Source of the DNA: Clostridium sp. CX1
GTDB taxonomy: Bacteria; Bacillota; Clostridia; Clostridiales; Clostridiaceae
DNA length: 64,000 bases
Assembly: GCF_025398335.1 (NCBI RefSeq)
Contig: NZ_JAODOO010000013.1
Location: 1-64,000, forward strand
Direction of reading: 5' to 3'
Shown here: in pieces, positions 36,847 to 46,433 of the stretch
Layout: the number at the start of each line of letters is the position of its first letter
Position numbering within the stretch: the first letter of the stretch is position 1
The notes under the pieces: generated by a model
The model's input: only the letters and a program-made list of their open reading frames with translations
What the model was told of the DNA's origin: nothing
Database searches by the model: none
Made by a program: the position numbers and the translations under genes

Positions 36847-37536
36847 GTGAGCAAGGTATTGATAATAGAAGATGAAGAGAGTATTAGAGGATTTTTAAAA
36901 ATTAATTTTCAAAGGCATAATTTTTTAGTTGTAGAATCCAGCTCTGGGGAAGAAGGTCTGGAGAAGGCAAGGTTAGAAAATCCAGATGTTGTTCTTCTGG
37001 ATGTTATGCTTCCGGGAATTGATGGTTTTCAGGTATGTGAAAAGCTAAGAAAGGATTTTTCTAATATTGGAATAATTATGCTTACAGCCAGAGGACAGGA
37101 TGAAGACAGAATAAAAGGACTGGAGTTTGGTGCAGATGACTATGTTGTAAAGCCCTTTAATCCATTGGAGGTAATACTTAGGGCAAAATCTTTGATGAGA
37201 AGAATGGTTGAGAAAGAAGAAAAATTGCAATGCGAAACCTTAAATAGTGGACCCTTTGTTTTAGATATATACTCACAAAAGGTGTTTAAGAATAATAAAG
37301 AACTATCACTTACTCCAAAGGAATTTATTCTCATGAAACTTTTCCTGGAGAGTCCTGGAAGAGCTTTTACAAGAAATGAACTACTAGACACAGTCTGGGG
37401 GTATAATTTTGTAGGAGATACAAAAATAGTAGATGTTAACATAAGAAGACTGAGAGCGAAGATTGAGGATAGATCTTCAGATACATTATACATAGAAACT
37501 GTTTGGGGCACTGGTTATAGATGGAGAAAGGAATAA
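36847..37536 (+). CDS. OmpR/PhoB-family response regulator
   Basis: The receiver domain (about 1-118) has phospho-acceptor Asp52 in VVLLDVMLPG and the conserved Lys in VVKPFNP. The winged-helix DNA-binding domain (about 130-228) has LTPKEF and ends in ETVWGTGYRWRKE. GTG 36847 is the start since AGGAGGT lies six bases upstream; the longer TTG start at 36805 would place this site inside the gene. The partner kinase begins four bases after the stop. Confidence 0.93.
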   Translation: MSKVLIIEDEESIRGFLKINFQRHNFLVVESSSGEEGLEKARLENPDVVLLDVMLPGIDGFQVCEKLRKDFSNIGIIMLTARGQDEDRIKGLEFGADDYVVKPFNPLEVILRAKSLMRRMVEKEEKLQCETLNSGPFVLDIYSQKVFKNNKELSLTPKEFILMKLFLESPGRAFTRNELLDTVWGYNFVGDTKIVDVNIRRLRAKIEDRSSDTLYIETVWGTGYRWRKE

Positions 37537-37540
37537 ATAA

Positions 37541-38992
37541 ATGATTATAAAAGAAAAAGATAAGGTTTCTTCAAAGGGAATAAAAGTAAGGCTTGTCGGT
37601 AACTTTATGCTTATTATTTTAATTAGCGTTATTGCTTTTGAAGGGTTACTTATTTATTTTACAAAATATTATTTTTATAAGAATGTGGAAGGCGTACTAA
37701 CAAATCAGATAAAAATAGCTTCAGACTTTTATGAAAAGTATTTTTCAAATGTTGATTTAAAAAACAATGTTCTTGATAATGTTGATGTATTTTGGAGACA
37801 AACTACTGCTCAGGTACAGATTATTGAACCAACGGGAAGAATTTTGATGGATTCAGTAGGGGTATTAAATAAAGAACCTTTGGATAGTTCCGATTTTAAA
37901 GATGCATTAAAGGATGAAAAGGGGATATTTATAGGGAATGAAGACTATAACAAAGAAAAAGTTATAGCAATTTCCTACCCATTAAAATCCGATGGAAGAA
38001 TAGTGGGAGTATTACGATTTATATCTTCTCTTAAGGAAATAGATAAGGTTATATTAAATATATCCTTAATACTCATAAGTATTGGAGTAATAGTTATTTT
38101 AATTGCTGGGGCAATAAGTATAATTATTGCACACAGTATTGTACATCCGCTTAAAGAAGTTACTAGTGCTGCAGAACTAATGGCATCAGGAAACTTAAAA
38201 ATAAGAATAAATAAAGAAAAAAATGATGAGATAGGTAGGCTTGCAGATACATTAAACTTTATGGCTGAAGAAATTGAAAAAAGAGATAAGATAAAAAATG
38301 AATTTATATCCTTAGTATCTCACGAACTAAGAACACCATTAACATCTATTAAAGGTTGGGCAATTACCCTTAAAACTGATGAAACGAATGACAGAGATAT
38401 ATTATACGAAGGATTAAACATTATTGAAAAGGAGAGCGACAGGTTAACAGCTATGGTAGAAGAATTGCTGGACTTTTCAAGACTTGTGTCAGGAAAGGTT
38501 ACATTAAAGAGGGAAAAAACAGATATTATAAAGATCCTTGAATACATAGAAAAATATATGGGCTTAAGAGCAAAAAGAGAAAGAATTAACTTTAAGGTAG
38601 TCTATGAAGAATTACCTTTCATAGAAGTTGATAAAGATAGGATAAAGCAGGTACTAATAAATCTTTTAGATAATGCTTTTAAGTTTACCTCCCCAGGTGG
38701 AAATGTGGTTTTGAGTGCATTAAGGGAAGAAAATTTAATAATTTTGAAAGTAGAGGATACTGGTTGCGGAATAGGTAGAGAGGATTTACCTCATATAAAA
38801 GAAAAATTTTATAAAGGGAAAAATAGTAAGTCTCAAACAGGGCTAGGGTTATCAATATGCGATGAGATAATACAAATGCATAATGGAAGTCTTAGTATTG
38901 AAAGTGAATTGAACAAAGGCACATCTGCAATTATTAGCATCCCTCTCAAAATAGAAAACAAAGGTGAAAAAAGTCATGAAACTAAGATATAG
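37541..38992 (+). CDS. Sensor histidine kinase (HAMP, HisKA, HATPase)
   Basis: The 483-residue kinase has two membrane helices (about 20-42 and 170-196) flanking an extracytoplasmic sensor of about 125 residues, HAMP (about 198-250), HisKA with His261 in SHELRTPLTSIKG, and HATPase with DTGCGIGREDLP and GLGLSICDEI. It forms a classic pair with the upstream regulator. Its last bases overlap the beginning of a lipoprotein gene, so the three are one operon, and the lipoprotein may be sensed or controlled by the pair. Confidence 0.93.
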   Translation: MIIKEKDKVSSKGIKVRLVGNFMLIILISVIAFEGLLIYFTKYYFYKNVEGVLTNQIKIASDFYEKYFSNVDLKNNVLDNVDVFWRQTTAQVQIIEPTGRILMDSVGVLNKEPLDSSDFKDALKDEKGIFIGNEDYNKEKVIAISYPLKSDGRIVGVLRFISSLKEIDKVILNISLILISIGVIVILIAGAISIIIAHSIVHPLKEVTSAAELMASGNLKIRINKEKNDEIGRLADTLNFMAEEIEKRDKIKNEFISLVSHELRTPLTSIKGWAITLKTDETNDRDILYEGLNIIEKESDRLTAMVEELLDFSRLVSGKVTLKREKTDIIKILEYIEKYMGLRAKRERINFKVVYEELPFIEVDKDRIKQVLINLLDNAFKFTSPGGNVVLSALREENLIILKVEDTGCGIGREDLPHIKEKFYKGKNSKSQTGLGLSICDEIIQMHNGSLSIESELNKGTSAIISIPLKIENKGEKSHETKI

Positions 38993-40436
38993 TAATTTAT
39001 TTATAACATTGATATACATTTTTTTCCTTACTGGATGTATAAAGGTTGACTTTAATATTGAAGAAAAAATAGTACCTCCTGAAGATGCCGTTAATGCACT
39101 ACAGGGAACTTGGATTATAGAGAAGTGCCTATCATTAGAAGGAAAGGAAGAAGATGCTAGTAAAGCTAGTAAGTATCTTGGAAAGTATGCCTTATTCGAT
39201 AATAAAATCAGTGTCTTAGGAGGGGATATCTGTATCAATCCTGAGTATAAGATACGGAATGTAGGGTCTAATGATTATTTACTATCCAAATATAAGACAA
39301 GTGCAGAGAAATTTGGACTTGAAAAAGAAAAGATAGATGTAGTTACGGTAACATCAAAAAATCAAGTATTCTATGATTTTATTATAATAGATTATAATAA
39401 TTTGCTAGTGTGTACAGGTGATAATTTTCTTTACCTACATAAAGTATCAGATAAGATAGATAAGACTGTAAAGGAAAACAGTTTAAGAAACTCTAGTAAA
39501 AGAAAAATAAAAAGTGTTACGGAGGAAGATTCTTTGCTAAGATCAGCAGTTTTGCTGGGCATACGTTCATCAGAAAATACTTATAAAACCATATGGGTAG
39601 CAACAAGGAATAAAGAACTTAAGCCTATTATGTATACAGAACAACTTTTTGTGCCTAGAATGAAAGGCTTTTGGGAAGTAGGGGCATATAAAGAAGTAAC
39701 TAACAAGGGTACCACTTCAAGTATATATGCAAATTCCTTGACTAGTCCAACTTCAGAAAAATCTAAGGCTAAAATGAAAAATGTATTAACTGAAAAGGTA
39801 GAAAGAAGGATTACGTTCATTGGAAATGACTATATAGGCACAGAGTATGATTCAAGATTTCAGGTTATACCTATAGATAACATAGGCATTGGTAAAGGAA
39901 TTGATATTTCCGATATAGCAAATGAAAACGGATATACTGCTATGTTAAGATCCAGTGAAGCTTTCATTTCATCCCTTGACAAAGATAAATCCAAGCTTAT
40001 TATGAAGAACCCTAGAAGAGATAACTTCACACTTCAAAGGAGAAATGGGCATTGGATTATGAAAGGTAGATTAGACTATAAGCACTATGCACAGGAGAAT
40101 AGTTATGAGGATTTTGATATAAATATAATGATACCTTTAAAGCTTATAAGCTACGATGAACTATATATTCCATGGAGTGAAATAAAGTCAAGAATTCCAG
40201 AAGCTTTAGATGCATTTGTATCGCCTAATAAAGATATTGCATTAATAGAAGGAAAAGGAAGCATATATGTATATTCTATAAAAGATGGAAAGCTATCTGA
40301 ACAGCCATTAAAAAAAGTTTATTTAGATGAAGGGGATTCTATTGTTATGGCAGAATGGGCTATAGGAGAATATGCAGAAAAGTGGGAAAGATTCGTAGGT
40401 CAAAAATTTACTCCTTTAGGTGAAGAGTTTGAATAA
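38976..40436 (+). CDS. Lipoprotein of the two-component operon
   Basis: The signal sequence ends in a lipobox FFLTGC, so the mature protein is anchored outside the membrane. The 486-residue product has beta-rich repeats and no domain I can name. ATG 38976 follows AAAGGTG; a GTG four codons earlier is an alternative. It starts inside the end of the kinase gene, so it is translationally coupled. The KVDFN after the lipobox Cys and the tight coupling suggest an envelope-stress role (inference only). Confidence 0.75.
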   Translation: MKLRYSNLFITLIYIFFLTGCIKVDFNIEEKIVPPEDAVNALQGTWIIEKCLSLEGKEEDASKASKYLGKYALFDNKISVLGGDICINPEYKIRNVGSNDYLLSKYKTSAEKFGLEKEKIDVVTVTSKNQVFYDFIIIDYNNLLVCTGDNFLYLHKVSDKIDKTVKENSLRNSSKRKIKSVTEEDSLLRSAVLLGIRSSENTYKTIWVATRNKELKPIMYTEQLFVPRMKGFWEVGAYKEVTNKGTTSSIYANSLTSPTSEKSKAKMKNVLTEKVERRITFIGNDYIGTEYDSRFQVIPIDNIGIGKGIDISDIANENGYTAMLRSSEAFISSLDKDKSKLIMKNPRRDNFTLQRRNGHWIMKGRLDYKHYAQENSYEDFDINIMIPLKLISYDELYIPWSEIKSRIPEALDAFVSPNKDIALIEGKGSIYVYSIKDGKLSEQPLKKVYLDEGDSIVMAEWAIGEYAEKWERFVGQKFTPLGEEFE

Positions 40437-40486
40437 CTCTTCTCTTTCTTTTCAAGTTTAATATTAGTAGTCTAAAAATATTAAAT

Positions 40487-40527
40487 TTAAAGTGGTAAGT
40501 TACTTTTAAAGCAACTTACCACTTTAA
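40487..40527. terminator. Bidirectional terminator between convergent genes
   Basis: TTAAAGTGGTAAGTT (40487-40501) and AACTTACCACTTTAA (40513-40527) form a perfect 15-bp stem around a short loop. It serves the lipoprotein gene and the converging deacetylase gene. Confidence 0.85.
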
Positions 40528-40539
40528 GTGAATTTATCC

Positions 40540-41454
40540 CTATTTTATAATCCCGAACTCATACCCTTCAGACTTTAAAAGCTCTATTATAGAAGGGAGA
40601 GCATCAACGGTAGTCTGCTTAGTCACTGTATCATGCATTAAAATTACAACATTATTTTTTGAACTTTCTGCAGTAGTGATTTGACCTTTAATAGTTGATA
40701 ACTGCTCAGCAACAGATACGTTATTTTTAACTCCATCTCTGTTTTCAGCGTTCCAATCTACAAAGTACATTCCATTTTTTATAAGGTCCTCTCTCATTGG
40801 TTTCTTCCAGGATTCAAAGGAGCCTGCAGGAAACCTTATTATTCTCGTAGAAACTGTTTTGCCAAGGGCATTGCCAATAGCGTTATTGGTTTGCTGAATC
40901 TGCGATTTGAATACTTGTACATCAACGTTTCTGTGAGGATATAGAACTTTATAATTATGACTATAAGTATGATTTCCTATAGCATGTCCATCATCTGAAA
41001 TCTGTTTTAAAATCTGAGGATTTTTATCAACAGCGTTTCCTACTACAAAGAATGTTGCATGAATCTTATATTTTTTTAATATATCAAGAATTTTCGGAGT
41101 TATACTAGTATTTGGACCATCATCAAAAGTTAAAAAAGCATATTTTTTTCCATTACTTCTTCCGAAGTTGTACACTTCTTCTGCTTTCACAGAGAGAATT
41201 TCCTCTGCTTTTTCTTTGTTACCTCCAGCTTGCAATGTGTTATCTTGGTTACTATTAGCTGTTGGTTTTAATTTTTCACTACTACTACCATCACTTGTAT
41301 TGGATAAAAGTATAGATGAACTGCCATTTTTATTTAGCAGTGATGACTTTTGATTAAATAACATTGCAGAGAATAAAATTATAATAACTGTCGTACAAAA
41401 GATAAATCTTTTTCTCGACTTAATTTTTACTTTATGCAAACGCTTTTTTCTCAT
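40540..41454 (-). CDS. Polysaccharide deacetylase (NodB-type), membrane-anchored
   Basis: A membrane anchor (about 16-36) precedes a Ser/Asn-rich linker of about 60 residues and a NodB domain (about 105-300) with LTFDDGPN, HTYSH, RFPAGSF and LMHDT. The TFDDGP and HxxxH motifs are canonical, so it should deacetylate peptidoglycan or a similar polymer. ATG 41454 is preferred: GGGGGG lies six bases before it, while the upstream ATG at 41469 has no site. It is one of two deacetylases in the window and lies next to a GH18 enzyme. Confidence 0.9.
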   Translation of the reverse strand: MRKKRLHKVKIKSRKRFIFCTTVIIILFSAMLFNQKSSLLNKNGSSSILLSNTSDGSSSEKLKPTANSNQDNTLQAGGNKEKAEEILSVKAEEVYNFGRSNGKKYAFLTFDDGPNTSITPKILDILKKYKIHATFFVVGNAVDKNPQILKQISDDGHAIGNHTYSHNYKVLYPHRNVDVQVFKSQIQQTNNAIGNALGKTVSTRIIRFPAGSFESWKKPMREDLIKNGMYFVDWNAENRDGVKNNVSVAEQLSTIKGQITTAESSKNNVVILMHDTVTKQTTVDALPSIIELLKSEGYEFGIIK

Positions 41455-41575
41455 ATTTTGTCCCCCCATATTTTGTATAATACTGTCTATACTTATATAC
41501 TATAGTATTATTTAGAAGAAAGGGTTACAAAAAAAGAAAAAATAAGTTACAAATTGGTTACAATAGTTAACTATG

Positions 41576-42655
41576 CTATTTCTGGAGGTTATCTAGTTTG
41601 GCATTAATAGTAGACCAATAGTCTGCATTTTCTAGTCCAAGTCTCCAAATAGCTATACCTGCTAAACTATTGGAATTTACCACATCTAATTTATAGGAGA
41701 GGCTTGTACTATTTTCAAACCAAACAGTGTGTGCGGCTCCGGATTTATCTTTATATTCAAAGTATGGACTTTGGGATTTATCGTCCCAGTGAATTTCAGC
41801 ATTATAAGTTTCTGCTAGTTTGTATATTGAATCAATGCCATAGGCCTTTGCTCCATTTAAAGACCAATCATATCCGTAACTTGCTACTCCTAAAACTATT
41901 TTAGAAGAAGGGATAACAGATGCAGCATAGTTAACAACATTTTTCACCCAATTAATAGAGGCAACAGCACCAGCAGAACCACTAGGAGAGTGCTCATCGT
42001 AGGTCATTATAACAACTTGGTCTGTATACTTTCCTATTGACTTATAATCATAGGCACCACTCCAGCTATCTTTCACGTTATCAGCGGTCTTTGCTGGTAC
42101 TGAAACTGTAACAGTAAAACCTTGGGATCTTAGTGCCGGGTAGAGCTCCTTTAAAAAAGTTGTATAATGTTCTCTGTTAGAATAATGAAGATTTTCAAGA
42201 TCAATATTTACACCTTTATAGTTATTTTCTTTTAATTCATTTACAATATTTTTAATTAATAATTGTCTGTTATTTGGATTCTCTAGTAATTCTTTAGCTA
42301 TATCGCTTTTGAAATTATTGGTTACCATGGCAAAAGGGTTAATTTTTTTACTATTAGCATAGGAAATCTGTTCCTTCGGCACTGTACCTGACAAAGTACC
42401 TTTGCCATTTACATTATAGGTTGCCGTAGCTATACTATTTATTGAGCTAGTATTATCCACCATTTTATTATAGGAAGAGGTATCCTCAGGATGGTAGAAG
42501 GTTGTAAATGCCATTACAGTCTTTTTTGCCACAGCCTTATCTGATGAGGTTGTAACTATAATATTTTTTTTGCTAAATTGAAAAAAGGCTATAGATATAA
42601 AAGCGATAAAGCTGATTGCTAAAAGAGCCAGTAATAATCTTTTTTTATTAAGCAT
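41576..42655 (-). CDS. GH18-family glycosidase, SleL/YaaH-like
   Basis: The N-terminal membrane segment (about 4-26) anchors or exports a GH18 barrel. The active-site strand reads YKGVNIDLENL: the catalytic Glu and the preceding Asp are present, whereas the first Asp residues of the chitinase DxxDxDxE motif are changed, as in cortex-lytic SleL/YaaH enzymes. It has WRLGLEN near the end and no LysM repeats. ATG 42655 follows AAAGGAGAT; the longer start at 42697 has none. It probably cleaves a wall or spore-cortex glycan. Confidence 0.85.
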   Translation of the reverse strand: MLNKKRLLLALLAISFIAFISIAFFQFSKKNIIVTTSSDKAVAKKTVMAFTTFYHPEDTSSYNKMVDNTSSINSIATATYNVNGKGTLSGTVPKEQISYANSKKINPFAMVTNNFKSDIAKELLENPNNRQLLIKNIVNELKENNYKGVNIDLENLHYSNREHYTTFLKELYPALRSQGFTVTVSVPAKTADNVKDSWSGAYDYKSIGKYTDQVVIMTYDEHSPSGSAGAVASINWVKNVVNYAASVIPSSKIVLGVASYGYDWSLNGAKAYGIDSIYKLAETYNAEIHWDDKSQSPYFEYKDKSGAAHTVWFENSTSLSYKLDVVNSNSLAGIAIWRLGLENADYWSTINAKLDNLQK

Positions 42656-43021
42656 AAAGTTTATCTCCTTTACATATTTAGCGTATAAGATATACACTGA
42701 TTTGATTTATGTTTAATGAAAAAGTTTCCTGTTATTAAGCTTATACTAAGGTCGGCTATAACCATTATGTATAAGATATTGTGTAAATTCAAATGTAACT
42801 TTTGCTGTAAATAGTATAAATTAGACTACATGAGAAGATTTATAGAATTATATTAACAGTATTTGGAAAAGTGCGTGGAAGTGTTAAGTAAGTATATAGA
42901 TTGGAATAAGGTCACGGAACCTTAGTAAAGGTTAAAATTTTATTAAATATTAGAATAAAACATAATAATTTTCTTTAAAAATACGATTATTAAAATAACA
43001 GTACTTTTTAGGAGGGTTTTT
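42656..43021. other. Gene-free stretch
   Basis: I find no open frame or known RNA here. It holds the promoter region of the reverse-strand GH18 gene and of the forward gene at 43022. A small hairpin AACCTT-AGTA-AAGGTT lies near 42919-42933. Confidence 0.4.
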
Positions 43022-43366
43022 GTGTGGGAAAAAATTCAGTGTGATTACTTTATAGAATTAGTTGTAATTATTCTGGAGGATATAGTGGATATATTAAGTA
43101 AAGAAAATATAAATAATCTAGAGCTAGAGGCAAGAAAATCTAATTTCCATTATGCAAGTAAAAAATTTGAAGACTTAGTGTTAAGCTATAGTAACAGTAA
43201 TCTTGCTTGCGGTAAATATAATATATTTATAAAACCAGTGAAGACAATCAATAACTTAGTTTTAGAGCTTAATAATTCTTTAGGCAGGAAAGATAGACAG
43301 AAATACTGTACCAAAGTTTTAGAATATATACAATTAATAAGAAGATTACAACAAAAGCTACTATAA
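43022..43366 (+). CDS. Hypothetical protein, 114 aa
   Basis: GTG start with AGGAGG about eight bases upstream. It is a small, apparently all-helical protein with evenly spaced Leu/Ile, no membrane segment and no motif I recognise. The helical pattern could support a protein-protein adaptor. It is followed by a nested hairpin structure at 43382. Confidence 0.6.
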   Translation: MWEKIQCDYFIELVVIILEDIVDILSKENINNLELEARKSNFHYASKKFEDLVLSYSNSNLACGKYNIFIKPVKTINNLVLELNNSLGRKDRQKYCTKVLEYIQLIRRLQQKLL

Positions 43367-43381
43367 TGATAAGAATGGTTT

Positions 43382-43450
43382 AGCCTGTGTAGAAGAAAGT
43401 TTTGAGGTGTTTTTAAAGTTCAACACCACAGACATATCTAAACACAGGCT
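43382..43450 (+). other. Nested hairpins, possible structured RNA or terminator
   Basis: AGCCTGTGT (43382-43390) pairs with ACACAGGCT (43442-43450). Inside, GGTGTT pairs with AACACC, extended by TG/CA beyond one mismatch. The result is an outer stem with an inner stem, followed by a short T-rich tract. It may be a complex terminator or the core of a small RNA. Confidence 0.45.
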
Positions 43451-43605
43451 GTGTACTTTTAAATTTACTATATTAAGATAAAAACTAAAAAATCCTCAAG
43501 ACTTTATCTAAATTAAAACTGATGTTATAATACTAACTAGATAATAGATAGTATTAAGAGGATTATATAAATTTACTAGGAATCTTTTAGAAGAGAGGTA
43601 TTTGC

Positions 43606-44883
43606 ATGAATAAAAAAGATTTAGCAGATTTGAGAAAAGAATTTAAATTAAGTAGTTATATGATGCCTATAAAAGAAATATATAGTGTTTATCTAAAAAA
43701 AGATAACGGTGAAATTATAACAAAAGAATTAAATTATTTTGAAATGATGGATATAGAGAAAAGAGAGCTTTATTTAGAAAATTTTAAAAAGGTTTTAACA
43801 GGACCTATAGATACAAAAATCTTTGAACTTGATTTTAAAATGAATTTAGGACAAGATTCAGAAGAAGTTGCTGCAGCAGGCATTGACTTAGATCAAAGTA
43901 CTAGGGATGTAGTTAGAGAGTTAAATGCTGGAATGGCAGGAGAACAACCATATGGGGAACTAGAAGGCACTCAAACTATTCTCTATAATGCACTAAGTTC
44001 CGGTGAAAGTATAGTAGAATATGCTGATAAAATCGTAGAAAAAATAGCTAGGAATTACACCTATGAGACAGACATAGTTATAAACTTTATAAAGGCTGAA
44101 TACTTTAAAGGTAATAAAAAGAGGAGTAAAGAAGCAGAAGAATCAATAGATGATTATGTACAAGCTATAGAGTTTATTGTATGTAGTATAAATAAGATAG
44201 ATGTTCCTAAAAAAGTACTTAAGTTTGATTATTCCGAAATGACCTTTAAGCCAAATTCGGCCTTGGATGTAGAGGTTAATCTAAAGTCTCCTTTAGATGG
44301 ATTCATGTTTCCAAGCATCAGTAGTGAGTATATTGATGTGAATAAAATAATATATTATTCATCTAAAGCAAAGCAAATAAATGTAGGTTTTGTTGAGAAT
44401 GTTTTAGACTGTGGCATTAAGCCCACTGCAATAGAAGAAAAAGAAAGCTTTCATGCTATATTAAATACTGTAGTAGGAGACAAAATAAAGACTGATACCA
44501 TGCAGGAAATATATGAGAGAATAAATGAAAAGCTTGAACTTGCAGAGGAAGAAGATGATGAAGAGCCGACTATAGATATGAAAGAAATAACAAAGGTTTT
44601 AGAGGAAACTGGTATCGAAGAAACAGAAGTGGTAAAAAGTGCTTTTGAAGAAATTTGTGGTGGAGACTATGAATTTAAGATTAAAAATATAGTTCCGGAT
44701 TTTAATAGCAGATCTATTAAAATTGAAAATGAAACCACTAATATAACTATTACACCAAGGGAATTAAGTTCCATTAGACAAGTTATAGATAAAAGTGGAA
44801 AGAAGTGTCTTTTGATTGAACTTACAGAGGATGTACAGATTAATGGATTTAGGTTAGAAAGTGAAGAATTTGAAAGTATATAA
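43606..44883 (+). CDS. DUF4317-family protein
   Basis: The 425-residue protein begins MNKKDLADLRKEFK, the typical opening of DUF4317 proteins of Firmicutes. It is soluble and acidic, with a charged EEEDDEEP stretch around residue 320. Function is not established. AGAGAGG precedes the ATG. A TATAAT at 43526-43531 could be the -10 box, though the -35 is poor. A strong terminator follows. Confidence 0.78.
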   Translation: MNKKDLADLRKEFKLSSYMMPIKEIYSVYLKKDNGEIITKELNYFEMMDIEKRELYLENFKKVLTGPIDTKIFELDFKMNLGQDSEEVAAAGIDLDQSTRDVVRELNAGMAGEQPYGELEGTQTILYNALSSGESIVEYADKIVEKIARNYTYETDIVINFIKAEYFKGNKKRSKEAEESIDDYVQAIEFIVCSINKIDVPKKVLKFDYSEMTFKPNSALDVEVNLKSPLDGFMFPSISSEYIDVNKIIYYSSKAKQINVGFVENVLDCGIKPTAIEEKESFHAILNTVVGDKIKTDTMQEIYERINEKLELAEEEDDEEPTIDMKEITKVLEETGIEETEVVKSAFEEICGGDYEFKIKNIVPDFNSRSIKIENETTNITITPRELSSIRQVIDKSGKKCLLIELTEDVQINGFRLESEEFESI

Positions 44884-44889
44884 GTATGA

Positions 44890-44928
44890 AAAAATGCCAA
44901 CTGAGCTATTGTTCAGTTGGCATTTTTA
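44890..44928 (+). terminator. Rho-independent terminator
   Basis: AAAAATGCCAACTGA pairs with TCAGTTGGCATTTTT around GCTATTGT, followed by T residues. It ends the DUF4317 transcript. Confidence 0.9.
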
Positions 44929-45062
44929 TTAGGATGAGTGTGGTTAAATTCTTGATAGCTAATAAGAGGCCAGTATACATTTGCTGGAGTTTTATATAGT
45001 TTACTGTATATTATTATAAAAATTGTAAATATACTTGGGTATTATCTATAGTAAATAATTAT

Positions 45063-45091
45063 TTAACTAAAAAATGGATAGATGTTATAAT
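45063..45091 (+). promoter_or_regulatory. Candidate sigma-A promoter of the malY-transporter operon
   Basis: TTAACT, a 17-base spacer and TATAAT (45086-45091). It would give a leader of about 130 bases before malY, without a recognisable riboswitch. Confidence 0.6.
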
Positions 45092-45224
45092 AGTGGGGAA
45101 TTTAGGAAGGTGTGTAGTAACTAAAAATTAAACACAATTAATATATAACTTCAAAGAAACTTATAGGTTTAATTACAAGTTTACAATAAGTATATAATTT
45201 TAGTAAATACAGGGGGGGAACGTG

Positions 45225-46400
45225 ATGAAATATAACTTTGATGAAATTATTGATAGGACAAATACCAACTCTATAAAATGGAATTTTAATAAAGAACTTT
45301 TAGGTTATGAAGATGTAATCCCTATGTGGATTGCAGATATGGATTTTAAAACAGTCCCAGAGGTTACAGAAGCTATTAAAAAAAGAGCAGAACATGGCAT
45401 ATATGGATATTCAGATGGTATGGATTCATATTTTAATTCTGTAATTAAGTGGATGAAAAGAAGGCATGGTTTTGAAGTTGAAAAGGAATGGATTTGTACA
45501 TGTCCCGGAATAGTTCCAGCATTACACTTTATACTTAAAGCATGCACTAATCCAGGAGATAGAATAATTATTCAGTCTCCAGTATACTATCCATTTTATG
45601 ATTCTATACTACATAACCATTGCGAAATAGTAAACAATCCTTTGAAGTTTGAAGAAGGAAAGTATACTATGGATTTTCAGGACTTAGAGAAAAAGATAAA
45701 GGAAGAAAAGGTTAGACTTCTAATAATTTGTAATCCACATAACCCAGTAGGAAGAGTATGGTCTAAGGAAGAGTTAACAAAGTTGGGGAAGATTTGCATA
45801 GAAAACAATGTAATCGTTATATCTGATGAAATTCACTCTGATTTAGTATTTAAAGATTATAAGCATACTTCTTTTGCATCAATCTCTGAAACTTTTAGAG
45901 AGAATTCAATAACCTGTACAGCACCAAGCAAAACTTTTAATATAGCTGGGCTACAGGTTTCAAATGTTATTATTTCAAATAGACAGCTTAGAGAAAAATT
46001 TAAAGAAACTCTATTGAATCATGGAATAAAACGCTTAAACCTCTTTGGAATTATAGCTTGTGAGGCAGCCTATAATTATGGTGAACAGTGGCTAGAAGAA
46101 CTTATAGAATATCTGGAAGATAATAAGAGATTTCTTAATGATTTCATTAAAGAGAGAATACCTAAGCTTAAGGTAGTAAATACAGAAGGAACTTATTTAG
46201 TTTGGATAGATTGCAGAAAATTAGGAATGACTGAGGAACAGCTTAAGCTCTTTATGTTAACTAAAGCTAAGGTAGCTTTTGATGAAGGGTTTATTTTTGG
46301 ACAAGGTGGGGAAGGCTTCGAGAGAATAAACATTGCTTGTCCAAGAACAATATTAAAAGAAGCTTTAGAGAAAATAGAAAAAGCTGTAAATAGTTTATAA
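45225..46400 (+). CDS. MalY/PatB-type aminotransferase, probable cystathionine beta-lyase
   Basis: The 391-residue fold-type I PLP enzyme has PLP Lys in TAPSKTFNIAGLQ, WIADMDFKT and GIYGYSD near the N-terminus, and CNPHNPVGRVW, all typical of MalY/PatB C-S lyases. It cleaves cystathionine or cysteine/cystine, releasing a thiol, ammonia and pyruvate. ATG 45225 follows GGGGGGG. It leads an operon with a polar amino-acid ABC importer. The pairing suggests that the imported substrate is cystine or a related sulfur amino acid. Confidence 0.88.
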   Translation: MKYNFDEIIDRTNTNSIKWNFNKELLGYEDVIPMWIADMDFKTVPEVTEAIKKRAEHGIYGYSDGMDSYFNSVIKWMKRRHGFEVEKEWICTCPGIVPALHFILKACTNPGDRIIIQSPVYYPFYDSILHNHCEIVNNPLKFEEGKYTMDFQDLEKKIKEEKVRLLIICNPHNPVGRVWSKEELTKLGKICIENNVIVISDEIHSDLVFKDYKHTSFASISETFRENSITCTAPSKTFNIAGLQVSNVIISNRQLREKFKETLLNHGIKRLNLFGIIACEAAYNYGEQWLEELIEYLEDNKRFLNDFIKERIPKLKVVNTEGTYLVWIDCRKLGMTEEQLKLFMLTKAKVAFDEGFIFGQGGEGFERINIACPRTILKEALEKIEKAVNSL

Positions 46401-46433
46401 TCTATAAAATAAATTATTAGGAGGAGATAGAAC

